This document shows positions 34,992 through 42,765 of a DNA stretch of 64,000 bases, piece after piece. This DNA is from an uncultured Eubacteriales bacterium. Lineage in GTDB: Bacteria; Bacillota; Clostridia; Oscillospirales; UBA644. The stretch's first letter is position 1, and every line of letters begins with the position of its first letter. The DNA lies in contig CAJLLT010000006.1 in assembly GCA_905207625.1 (NCBI GenBank), positions 24,069 through 88,068 of the forward strand, in the 5' to 3' direction. A program made the position numbers and the translations under genes. A model generated the notes under the pieces. It had not been told where the DNA came from. It was given only the letters and a program-made list of their open reading frames with translations, and did no database searches.

Positions 34992-35162
34992 TTTACGATT
35001 CTTCCTCTCGTATTCCATATATTTTCCGGAAAAAGACGATCCGCACCGCAACAGGGAGGATCCGGTACGGGTATTGCCGCTCCGTGTATTTTTTATTTTC
35101 CGTTTTCATAAAGTGAAAACAGTAACCGTGCGACAAGACTGTTTCTTTGTCCGACTTATACA

Positions 35163-35191
35163 ATAATAACATAAAATATGCTTTTTGTCAA
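35163..35191 (-). promoter_or_regulatory. Promoter of the hydrogenase operon
   Basis: On the minus strand TTGACA, 17 bp, TATTAT, about 170 nt upstream of hydC. I see no clear Rex box. Confidence 0.75.
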
Positions 35192-35248
35192 GAATTTTAA
35201 TTCAACTTTGTACAAATACTTACAAAAGCCGCAAATCTGGAGGTCAAT

Positions 35249-36073
35249 ATGCAAAATTTTTACAACTCGCCCGGTTTCACGGGGGAAACGGACGTTTTTT
35301 CAATAGGAAAGACCTGGCTCGGAAGAGACATAACCTGTCTGAGATCGGGGCTGGGAAAGAAAAAAGTACTGCTTGTGGGAGGAATCCGTGCCGGGGACGG
35401 AGCGATAACGGAACTGCTGAAAAAAACCGTGGACATATTCTCAGGTCAGGGGCGGAATCAGGGGATTCCGGGACTGAATATTCCCAAACTTTTCTCATCC
35501 GTAAGACTCTACGTTATTCCCGAACTCAACCCGGACGGAAGACACATGCGTCTCAGCGGAGTTGGGGACGGAAACCCTCTCGCGGCACGCTGCAGAAGAA
35601 TGAACGGCGGGAGCGACGACTTTTCGGCATGGCAGTCCAACGCCCGGGGAGTGGATCTTATGCACAATTTTGACGGAGGATGGCTCGATGCCAGGAAGCT
35701 CGGGAACGCAGCTCCCGGGATCTCCGGTTATGCGGGGGAGTACCCGGAAAGCGAACGGGAAAGCCTGTCACTGCGCCTTTTTTCAGCCTCTGTCAGACCT
35801 GATATCGTATGCGTCCTCAGCTCCGGACCCGACACCGTCCTTTCCGTCTTTCCGGGATCAAAAAAAGCCCGCCTGACGGCGGGTTGCATGGGAGTCTCCG
35901 TCTCCGATATGTACTCCCGGAAGGATCTTTACGCTGAGTACGGGGCGGGCTCCTTCTGCGCATGGTCCGAAGCGTCGGAAAAAGTATTCTCGCCCATGAT
36001 TCTGTTTTCGGACGCATCCGAACATGTTCCCGGAAAGATTCAGAATCTGCTGCTGTGTTGCGCTCTGGTATAA
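35249..36073 (+). CDS. M14 zinc carboxypeptidase-like protein, catalytic residues altered
   Basis: 274 residues with the M14 carboxypeptidase fold signature: SIGKTWLGRDI, VLLVGGIRAGDGAITELL, VRLYVIPELNPDGR, ARGVDLMHNFDGGW. The zinc motif HxxE is replaced by RAGD (GGIRAGD in place of GGIHARE). The C-terminal catalytic Glu segment is also not evident. It is thus likely a binding protein derived from gamma-D-glutamyl-diaminopimelate peptidases rather than an active enzyme. No signal peptide. GGAGG precedes the ATG. Monocistronic, divergent from the hydrogenase operon. Confidence 0.75.
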   Translation: MQNFYNSPGFTGETDVFSIGKTWLGRDITCLRSGLGKKKVLLVGGIRAGDGAITELLKKTVDIFSGQGRNQGIPGLNIPKLFSSVRLYVIPELNPDGRHMRLSGVGDGNPLAARCRRMNGGSDDFSAWQSNARGVDLMHNFDGGWLDARKLGNAAPGISGYAGEYPESERESLSLRLFSASVRPDIVCVLSSGPDTVLSVFPGSKKARLTAGCMGVSVSDMYSRKDLYAEYGAGSFCAWSEASEKVFSPMILFSDASEHVPGKIQNLLLCCALV

Positions 36074-36111
36074 CGGTATTGTAAATTTTTTATAAATATT
36101 TGAGGAAATAC

Positions 36112-36140
36112 TTGTAAGGAGGGAAAAAATGTGCTATGAT
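36112..36140 (+). promoter_or_regulatory. Promoter of pheST
   Basis: TTGTAA, 17 bp, TATGAT, 48 bp before pheS. There is no T-box leader, unlike thrS. Confidence 0.65.
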
Positions 36141-36188
36141 ATGATATAGACTTACCTATATTTACCTGTATTTTGAAGAGGGAGTATC

Positions 36189-37214
36189 ATGACCATAAAG
36201 GAACAACTTGAGAGCATAAGACAAAATGCCGCAGCGGAACTTTCCGGCGCTGACGTGTCGGAAAAGCTGGAAGCGCTTCGTGTCAGAGTTCTTGGCAAAA
36301 AGGGCGAGCTGACCGCGGTCCTTGCTCAGATGGGCAAGCTTTCGGCTGAGGAACGCCCCGTCATAGGACAGGCGGCAAATGAGGTCCGCTCTTACATAGA
36401 GAACGCGATAAAGGCGAAACGTGCCGAGATCTCCGCAAAGGAACTCCGGAAAAAACTCGAAGCGGAGAGGGTAGACGTCACCCTTCCCGGTACCGGAAGA
36501 CCGGCGGGGAAACAGCATCCCCTCAGCATCGTCCTGGACGAGGTGAAGGATGCCTTCATAAGCATGGGCTTTACCGTGGTGTCCGGTCCCGAAGTGGAAT
36601 ACGATTACTATAACTTTGAGGCTTTGAATATTCCCCCTTATCATCCCGCAAGAGACACCCAGGATACCTTCTATTTCTCCCCCGAAATGCTTCTGCGTAC
36701 GCAGACAAGCTCCGTGCAGATACGGACCATGGAAAAACAGAAACCCCCGATAAGAATAATCTCTCCCGGAAGAGTTTACCGTATAGACGAGGTTGACGCT
36801 ACCCATTCTCCCATATTCCATCAAATCGAAGGTCTTGTGGTGGACAAGGGCATAACCATGGCTCACCTCAAAGGATCCCTTGAACTTATAGCGAAGATGC
36901 TTTTCGGTCAGGACATAAAGACCCGTATCCGCCCGGATTATTTTCCCTTTACCGAGCCTTCCGCCGAAATATGCATCTCCTGCTTCAAATGCGGAGGCAA
37001 GGGCTGCAAGATGTGCAAGGGCGAGGGCTGGATAGAGATCGGCGGAGCGGGCATGGTAAACCCGAAGGTTCTGGCAAATCTGGGAATAGATCCCGAAGTT
37101 TACTCCGGTTACGCCTTCGGAATGGGTCTTGAGAGACTTACTATGCTCAAATACGGCGTGGACGACATCCGTATGTTCTACGATAACGACATGCGCTTCC
37201 TCAACAATTTTTGA
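36189..37214 (+). CDS. pheS: Phenylalanine--tRNA ligase alpha subunit
   Basis: 341 residues. N-terminal coiled coil (about 1-85), then the class II core: HPLSIVLDEVKDAFISMGF, DTFYF, LLRTQTSSVQIR (motif 1/2 region), FHQIEGLVVD, and GAGMVNPKVL/FGMGLERLTML (motif 3). A CxxC-type cluster (CISCFKCGGKGCKMCKG) sits in the core, as in many bacterial PheS. Pairs with PheT. Confidence 0.97.
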   Translation: MTIKEQLESIRQNAAAELSGADVSEKLEALRVRVLGKKGELTAVLAQMGKLSAEERPVIGQAANEVRSYIENAIKAKRAEISAKELRKKLEAERVDVTLPGTGRPAGKQHPLSIVLDEVKDAFISMGFTVVSGPEVEYDYYNFEALNIPPYHPARDTQDTFYFSPEMLLRTQTSSVQIRTMEKQKPPIRIISPGRVYRIDEVDATHSPIFHQIEGLVVDKGITMAHLKGSLELIAKMLFGQDIKTRIRPDYFPFTEPSAEICISCFKCGGKGCKMCKGEGWIEIGGAGMVNPKVLANLGIDPEVYSGYAFGMGLERLTMLKYGVDDIRMFYDNDMRFLNNF

Positions 37215-37231
37215 TCCGGGGGTAAACTGAA

Positions 37232-39613
37232 ATGAACGTATCATATAAATGGCTCAGATCCATGGCGGATCTTCCGGATATGGAGCCGAAAAAATTCATA
37301 CATGAAATGTGCATGACCGGCACCGAAGTCACCGGTCACGAAAACGCGGCGGACTCCGTCAGGAACGTCGTTGTCTGCCGCATACTTTCCATTGAAAAGC
37401 ACCCGGATGCGGACAAGCTCGTGGTGTGCAAGGTGGACACCGGAGCCGCAGAACCCTTACAGATAGTCACCGCGGCAAAGAACATGAAGGAAGGAGACCT
37501 TGTTCCCGTAGCGCTGGACGGAGCCGTCCTTGCCGGAGGAGAAAAGATCAAAAAAGGTAAGCTCCGCGGCGTTGAATCCTGCGGCATGTTCTGTTCCGTG
37601 GCTGAACTCGGACTCACCGTCTCCGACTACCCCGGTGCGGTGGAGGACGGACTGCTTATCCTCAGTGAAGGCACACCCGGACAGAATATCTGTGACCTGC
37701 TTGGTCTTGACGACAACGTTTATTTCGCGGATATAGTGACGAACCGTCCCGACTGCCTTTCCATGAGAGGTATCGCAAGGGAAGCGGCATGCACCTTCCG
37801 CGCGCCTCTCCGGCTTGAAAAGCCCGAAGTAAAGGGCTGTGCCGGAAGCATAAAAGACTACATCGGAATTTCCGTAAGCAACACCGAACTTTGCCCGAGA
37901 TATACCGCAAGGGTCGTAACGGATGTAAAGATCGCCCCCTCTCCGCTGTGGCTCATCGAACGGCTCCGCGCAAGCGGTGTAAGAGCAATAAACAACATCG
38001 TTGACATAACAAACTATGTCATGCTTGAGTACGGTCAGCCGATGCACGCTTTTGACTACTCCTGCGTGGAAGGAAAGACAATAAACGTAAGAAACGCCAC
38101 CGAAGGCGAAGAGTTTGTAACCCTTGACGGGCAGAAGCACACCCTCACCGGGGATATGCTGGTCATCGCCGATGCGGTAAAACCCATAGCCCTTGCGGGT
38201 GTTATGGGCGGCGAAAACAGCGAGATAAAAGATACCACTACTACCGTTGTTTTCGAATCCGCAAATTTCTTCGGCCCCTCCGTGAGAAAGACCTCCAAAA
38301 AACTCGGAATGAGGACCGAGTCCTCCTCCCGATTTGAAAAAGGTCTCGACCCCACCATGACCGCCGAAGCCCTTGACAGAGTTTGCCAGCTGGTGGAAAT
38401 GCTCGGCGCGGGCAAAGTCATCGCTGAAGTCACAGATATAAACAACGCCACCGTAACCGTGAAGAAGATTCCCCTGGAAAAGGACTGGATCAACGGCTAT
38501 CTCAGCCTCAACGTTTCCGAAGAGGAAATGTCCGATATCCTTACCCGTCTGGGCTTCACCGTTTCCGACGGTACGGTTACCGTTCCCTCTTTCCGCTCCG
38601 ATATTGAGAACAAATACGATATTTCCGAAGAAATAGCACGTTTCTACGGCTATGACAACATTCCTTCGGAAAACTTCAAGGCGGATATACGCTCCGGCGG
38701 ATATACGGAAAGACAGAAGTTTGAGAAAAAACTCGGCTGGATACTCAGAGGTGCGGGTCTGACTGAGATCATGACCTATTCTTTCATCAGCCCCAAAGCC
38801 TACGACAAAATAGGGCTTCCGGAAAACGATTCTGCCAGAAACAGCCTGAAAATACTCAATCCTCTGGGAGAAGATTCTTCCGTCATGAGAACCTCTGCAC
38901 TCCCTGGAATGCTGGACGTCCTTGCCCGCAACAACAGTTTCCGCGTTCCCTCGGTTTACGCTTATGAAAATGCGAAAATATACCTGAAAAACCCGGACGA
39001 AAAGAAGCTTCCGGAGGAAAAGGAGATACTGTGCCTGGGATTCTACGGTGACGGCGGAGACTTCTTTACAATGAAAGGGTTTGTGGAGAAGATAGCGGAA
39101 AATCTCAACATTCTTCCCTGCGAATACGTTCCCTGTACCGGAAAGGACACATATCATCCCGGAAGAGCCGCCTATATACTCTGCAACGGAGTAACTCTGG
39201 GTGTGTTCGGACAGATACATCCCACCGTGGCGGAAAGATACGGTTTCGACACAGACGTGTTCTGTGCGGAAATAGACGCGGATAAGCTTTTCGCTCACCG
39301 TGCTCCGGAAAAGGCATACAGGCCTCTGCCCAAATATCCCGCGGTAACCCGGGATATCGCACTTATCTGCAAGCAGGAGGTATATTCCGGCGATGTGGAA
39401 AAGAAAATAAAAGCACTGGTGGGTCCCACACTCGAAAGCATCTCCGTCTTCGATGTTTACACCGGAGCCCAGGTACTTACGGGACACAAGAGCATAGCTT
39501 ACGCGCTGACGCTCAGAGCCCCCGACAGGACTCTCCAGGACAGCGAGATCGAAAAGATAATGACCAAGCTCGTGAGCGGGCTTGAGGCGGAGGGGATCAC
39601 TCTCCGCAAATAA
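37232..39613 (+). CDS. pheT: Phenylalanine--tRNA ligase beta subunit
   Basis: 793 residues. The N-terminal tRNA-binding (EMAP/OB) domain (HPDADKLVVCKVDTG), B3/B4 editing domain (MLEYGQPMHAFDY, LAGVMGGENSEI), B5 domain, the catalytic-like core (GLTEIMTYSFISP), and the C-terminal anticodon-binding domain (KYPAVTRDIALIC) are all in order. Editing hydrolyses Tyr-tRNA-Phe. It starts 17 bp after pheS. Confidence 0.97.
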   Translation: MNVSYKWLRSMADLPDMEPKKFIHEMCMTGTEVTGHENAADSVRNVVVCRILSIEKHPDADKLVVCKVDTGAAEPLQIVTAAKNMKEGDLVPVALDGAVLAGGEKIKKGKLRGVESCGMFCSVAELGLTVSDYPGAVEDGLLILSEGTPGQNICDLLGLDDNVYFADIVTNRPDCLSMRGIAREAACTFRAPLRLEKPEVKGCAGSIKDYIGISVSNTELCPRYTARVVTDVKIAPSPLWLIERLRASGVRAINNIVDITNYVMLEYGQPMHAFDYSCVEGKTINVRNATEGEEFVTLDGQKHTLTGDMLVIADAVKPIALAGVMGGENSEIKDTTTTVVFESANFFGPSVRKTSKKLGMRTESSSRFEKGLDPTMTAEALDRVCQLVEMLGAGKVIAEVTDINNATVTVKKIPLEKDWINGYLSLNVSEEEMSDILTRLGFTVSDGTVTVPSFRSDIENKYDISEEIARFYGYDNIPSENFKADIRSGGYTERQKFEKKLGWILRGAGLTEIMTYSFISPKAYDKIGLPENDSARNSLKILNPLGEDSSVMRTSALPGMLDVLARNNSFRVPSVYAYENAKIYLKNPDEKKLPEEKEILCLGFYGDGGDFFTMKGFVEKIAENLNILPCEYVPCTGKDTYHPGRAAYILCNGVTLGVFGQIHPTVAERYGFDTDVFCAEIDADKLFAHRAPEKAYRPLPKYPAVTRDIALICKQEVYSGDVEKKIKALVGPTLESISVFDVYTGAQVLTGHKSIAYALTLRAPDRTLQDSEIEKIMTKLVSGLEAEGITLRK

Positions 39614-39627
39614 CGGAAGGAGAAATT

Positions 39628-39885
39628 ATGGATAACTTCGGAAACAGCACCGTAACCTTCACCCTGAAAAATTCGGGTGAAGAAGAAATGAAGCAGATCA
39701 TGACCGCGGTGTACAATGCGCTGGTGGAAAAGGGATATGAAAACCCGGTAAACCAGATAGTGGGCTACATCCTGTCCGAAGACCCAATTTATATAACCAA
39801 ACACAATAATGCGAGAAGCCTTATACGGAAAATAGACCGGGATGAACTGCTGGCGACCATGGTCAGACACTACCTGGAAAGCTGA
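39628..39885 (+). CDS. IreB family regulatory phosphoprotein
   Basis: 85 residues that match the IreB/UPF0297 family: TVTFTLKNSGEEEMKQIMTAVYNALVEKGY and NQIVGYILSEDPIYITKHNNARSLIRKIDRDELL. In Enterococcus IreB is phosphorylated by the Ser/Thr kinase IreK and affects cephalosporin resistance. The usual partners alaS and yrrK are not here; it follows pheT by 14 bp. GGAG precedes the ATG. Confidence 0.93.
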   Translation: MDNFGNSTVTFTLKNSGEEEMKQIMTAVYNALVEKGYENPVNQIVGYILSEDPIYITKHNNARSLIRKIDRDELLATMVRHYLES

Positions 39886-39896
39886 CGGAGGACGGA

Positions 39897-40421
39897 ATGG
39901 TAAACGAGATCTTCGTGGAACAGCTTTATTCCCGTAAAAAGACGTTTAAAGAGTATGCGGCACAGGCCGGCATCTTCCTTGTGACAGTTGTTGTTGCGGG
40001 GGGCCTGTTCTCCTTGCTGTGGCGTATGACGAACCCTCTGCTGAGAATGATTTCCATATTTGCCCTCATGGGTACGGTCTACTTCGGATTCAAACTTTTC
40101 CGGAAGCTGAATGTGGAGTTCGAGTACATCTACCTGAACGGAGAGATGGATGTGGACAAAATTGTCGCAAAAGAAGAGCGCAAGAGGATCCTCACGGTAA
40201 AGACGGAGGACTTCATCAGATTCGGGGAATATACCCCGGAGGCGGAGAGCATAATCGAGAATTCCGGAGCGAAAAAACGTTTTGATTTCCGTTCAAACAC
40301 CGGCGCAAAACCGTATTACGCCGTTTTCAGACATAAAACCTTGGGCACCGTTGCCATGATATTTGAACCCGGGGAAAAAATACTTCCGGACATGCAGCGG
40401 CGCTTTGAACTCAGAAAATAA
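39897..40421 (+). CDS. DUF6106 family membrane protein
   Basis: 174 residues. Two hydrophobic helices (about 21-45 and 50-70) are followed by a cytoplasmic domain with the conserved FEYIYLNGEMDVDKI, RKRILTVKTEDFIRFG and a C-terminal beta region. Seen widely in Clostridia as an uncharacterised family. GGAGG lies just before the ATG and the gene follows ireB by 11 bp. Confidence 0.75.
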   Translation: MVNEIFVEQLYSRKKTFKEYAAQAGIFLVTVVVAGGLFSLLWRMTNPLLRMISIFALMGTVYFGFKLFRKLNVEFEYIYLNGEMDVDKIVAKEERKRILTVKTEDFIRFGEYTPEAESIIENSGAKKRFDFRSNTGAKPYYAVFRHKTLGTVAMIFEPGEKILPDMQRRFELRK

Positions 40422-40426
40422 CCTTT

Positions 40427-40453
40427 GTATCCAATGGTATCCCCATTGGATAC
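40427..40453 (+). terminator. Hairpin between the DUF6106 gene and acpS
   Basis: An 11 bp perfect stem GTATCCAATGG / CCATTGGATAC with a 5 nt loop. The T-run is weak (ATTTGG), so it may attenuate or protect mRNA rather than terminate. Confidence 0.5.
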
Positions 40454-40480
40454 ATTTGGCAAGGGGAAAGGAAGACCTTC

Positions 40481-40879
40481 ATGAAGTATTACGTCGGTAC
40501 AGAAATGCTTGAAATATCCGAAGTACGGAAGCTTATGCGAAACCCGACCTTTTCCGACCGGTATTTCACGGAAAAAGAAAAGAGTTTTATAAGTGTCCGG
40601 GATAAAAAAGCGACAGTGGCTGCGGAACTTATATGCGCGAAAAAAGCCTGCATAAAGGCAATATGTTCAATGGTCCGCCCTTCGTCCTACACGGAAATAG
40701 AAATACTCCGCAAAAAGAGCGGCAGACCCTGTATCAGATTTCACGGGAGACTGGAAACATTGAACCAGACTCTCCGCTCAGACCTTTCCACCAGTCACAC
40801 ATCAACTCTGGTAAGCGCAACCGCGATCGTCAGCAAACGGGGAGAAAAGAAGGAAGAACAGGGTACGGAAAATGTCTGA
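40481..40879 (+). CDS. Holo-[acyl-carrier-protein] synthase-like protein (AcpS family), divergent
   Basis: 132 residues. The family outline is visible: VGTEMLEISEVRKLM, FSDRYFTEKEKSF, AAELICAKKACIKAI, and a C-terminal STSHTSTLVSATAIV where SHxxxYA is common. It would attach 4'-phosphopantetheine to ACP. Two metal-site positions differ from the norm: GxD is GTE and KEA is KKA, so activity is uncertain. Overlaps nnrE/D by 8 bp. I see no second copy in the window. Confidence 0.75.
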   Translation: MKYYVGTEMLEISEVRKLMRNPTFSDRYFTEKEKSFISVRDKKATVAAELICAKKACIKAICSMVRPSSYTEIEILRKKSGRPCIRFHGRLETLNQTLRSDLSTSHTSTLVSATAIVSKRGEKKEEQGTENV

Positions 40880-42350
40880 CGTGATTCTTTCTGCCGAACA
40901 GATGCGGCAGGCTGATGCATACACCGTCGGAGCCCTTTCCGTCCCGTCCCTGACCCTTATGTCCAGGGCAGCACAGGCTCTTTTCCGGGGCTGTCCGGAT
41001 TTTGAGGGCGATGCCGTTATCCTCTGCGGAAACGGCAACAACGGAGGAGACGGTTACGCTCTCGCAGCCATACTTGCCGAAAAAGGGAAAAAGGTCACGG
41101 TAATAGCCCCCGCAGAAGGAACCATGAGCCCTGACTGCGCCGAGATGAGACGCAGAGCGGAGGAAAAGGGAATTGCCGCAAGACCTCTTGACGGTGAAAC
41201 GGAAAAAATAATAGCAAAGGCGGAACTTATCGTTGACTGCCTGTTCGGCACGGGCTTCCGGAAGGGAAAGACACCTGACGGGAAAATAACCCGGGCTCTC
41301 AGTCTGGCAAACAGTTCGGACGCCTTCCGTCTCGCATGTGACATTCCCTCCGGATGCGTTTGCGACACCGGAGCGGCGGAGAGTTATGCCTTCCGGGCAA
41401 CGAGGACCGTAACCTTTGCGGCATATAAACCCTGCTTTTTTCTCTTCCCCGCAAAAGATTTCTGCGGACAGACGCAGGTTGCCGATATAGGGATACCCGG
41501 GGAAGCATTTGAAGCCCAGAACCCTTGTTTTTTCACGGTAGAAGAGAACCTTGCGCTTAAAAATATTCCTGTCCGCAGGGCAAACACTCACAAAGGCTCA
41601 TACGGAGCCCTCCGGATGCTTTGCGGCAGTAAAAATATGACCGGCGCCCCGGTACTTGCCGCTACGGCAGCCCTCCGGACCGGAGCGGGGTTGGTTTACA
41701 TCTCTGCCCCCATTGCGGTCAGGCGAATACTCCAGACCGCACTTGCCGAGCCGGTGTTCACCCCGACATACGCAAAGGTCCCGAAAGCAACGGCAGTGCT
41801 TGTGGGTTGCGGGCTTTCAATGAAAAGGGCGGGACTTGTGCGCTACGCCCTCGGACTCGGACTCCCGACGGTGGCGGATGCGGATGCCCTGACATACATT
41901 TCCCGTCATCCGAATATACTCCAACAGGCGAATAAAAACCTGATACTGACGCCTCATCCGGCGGAAATGGCCCGACTGTGCGGAATCACGACAGAGCAGG
42001 TGGAAGCTGACAGATTCACCGTTGCCCGCAACTATGCGGTAAAAAACGGAGTAGTCCTGGTCCTTAAAGGACACAACACTCTTATCGCGACCCCGGAGGG
42101 AAAAGTCTTTGTCAACACAACGGGAAACCCGGGACTCGCAAAAGGCGGAAGCGGAGACACCCTTGCGGGAATAATCGCTTCACTCCTTGCGCAGGGACTT
42201 ACGGCGGAGCAGAGCGCGGTGACCGGAGTCTGGCTTCACGGGAAAGCGGCGGACATACTCCGTGACGGCATTTCCGAATACGGGCTTCTTCCCTCCGACA
42301 TTCCCATGACTGTGGCCCAGATACTCAGGAAAAAGAACTCGCCTCTGTAA
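40872..42350 (+). CDS. nnr: Bifunctional NAD(P)HX epimerase/dehydratase
   Basis: 492 residues of a repair enzyme for hydrated NAD(P)H. N-terminal epimerase (YjeF_N, about 1-210): VILCGNGNNGGDGYALA, LIVDCLFGTGF, ACDIPSG. C-terminal ADP/ATP-dependent dehydratase (about 225-492): ANTHKGSYGALRMLCGS, ADADALTYI, LTPHPAEMARL, VVLVLKGHNTLIATPEG and TGNPGLAKGGSGDTLAGI. The fused form is common in bacteria. Overlaps acpS by 8 bp, the frequent pairing. Confidence 0.95.
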   Translation: MSDVILSAEQMRQADAYTVGALSVPSLTLMSRAAQALFRGCPDFEGDAVILCGNGNNGGDGYALAAILAEKGKKVTVIAPAEGTMSPDCAEMRRRAEEKGIAARPLDGETEKIIAKAELIVDCLFGTGFRKGKTPDGKITRALSLANSSDAFRLACDIPSGCVCDTGAAESYAFRATRTVTFAAYKPCFFLFPAKDFCGQTQVADIGIPGEAFEAQNPCFFTVEENLALKNIPVRRANTHKGSYGALRMLCGSKNMTGAPVLAATAALRTGAGLVYISAPIAVRRILQTALAEPVFTPTYAKVPKATAVLVGCGLSMKRAGLVRYALGLGLPTVADADALTYISRHPNILQQANKNLILTPHPAEMARLCGITTEQVEADRFTVARNYAVKNGVVLVLKGHNTLIATPEGKVFVNTTGNPGLAKGGSGDTLAGIIASLLAQGLTAEQSAVTGVWLHGKAADILRDGISEYGLLPSDIPMTVAQILRKKNSPL

Positions 42351-42363
42351 GGAGGTATGGGCT

Positions 42364-42765
42364 TTGAAAAAGCTCTTTCCGGTTTTACTGACCGTTCTGG
42401 TCACACTGACAGTATTCTGCTCCTGTGACAAAAACAAAACCGAGACCCGTTCCGTTGAGACCTTTACCGCCACGGCAAAGGCATACTGCAACCGGACAGG
42501 ACTTATATTCAACGCCGTTGTCTCGGAAAAAGAAATAACCGTCACCGGCGGAAATCTTGCGCTTCCGGTAACCTATGGCAGCGGAAAAATGAAAACTGAA
42601 AACATTATCCTTGACTGTACCGTGGAAGAAGATTCCCTTTTTAATCTTCCGTCGATTCTGCTGCGGAGACTGAACAGCCCCGACTGCCCGTTTCTGCCGG
42701 GAGAGACGGCCCGCATACAGGTACGGTCGTTTGACGTAGATATAACTTTTGGAGAAATACAATGA
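42364..42765 (+). CDS. Small lipoprotein of unknown function
   Basis: 133 residues from a TTG start with GGAGGT 7 nt upstream. The signal peptide ends in the lipobox FCSC (Cys about residue 20). The mature domain is beta-rich, with no recognised motif (FTATAKAYCNRTGLIF, ALPVTYGSGKMKTENI). It lies between the NAD(P)HX repair gene and the racemase fusion, overlapping the latter by 4 bp (ATGA), so it is translationally coupled. Confidence 0.75.
   Translation: MKKLFPVLLTVLVTLTVFCSCDKNKTETRSVETFTATAKAYCNRTGLIFNAVVSEKEITVTGGNLALPVTYGSGKMKTENIILDCTVEEDSLFNLPSILLRRLNSPDCPFLPGETARIQVRSFDVDITFGEIQ

Noticed and set aside
36073..36189. T-box in front of pheS
   Set aside because: The leader is too short and lacks the GGTGGAACC motif and a terminator; only a promoter is visible.
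37457..39487. A 676-codon minus-strand frame opposite pheT
   Set aside because: pheT is complete and conserved here; the opposite frame has low-complexity, Phe/Gly/His-rich composition typical of a shadow.
39628..40879. A division/cell-wall regulatory operon around ireB
   Set aside because: Apart from ireB the neighbours are DUF6106 and acpS, so no pathway assignment is justified.
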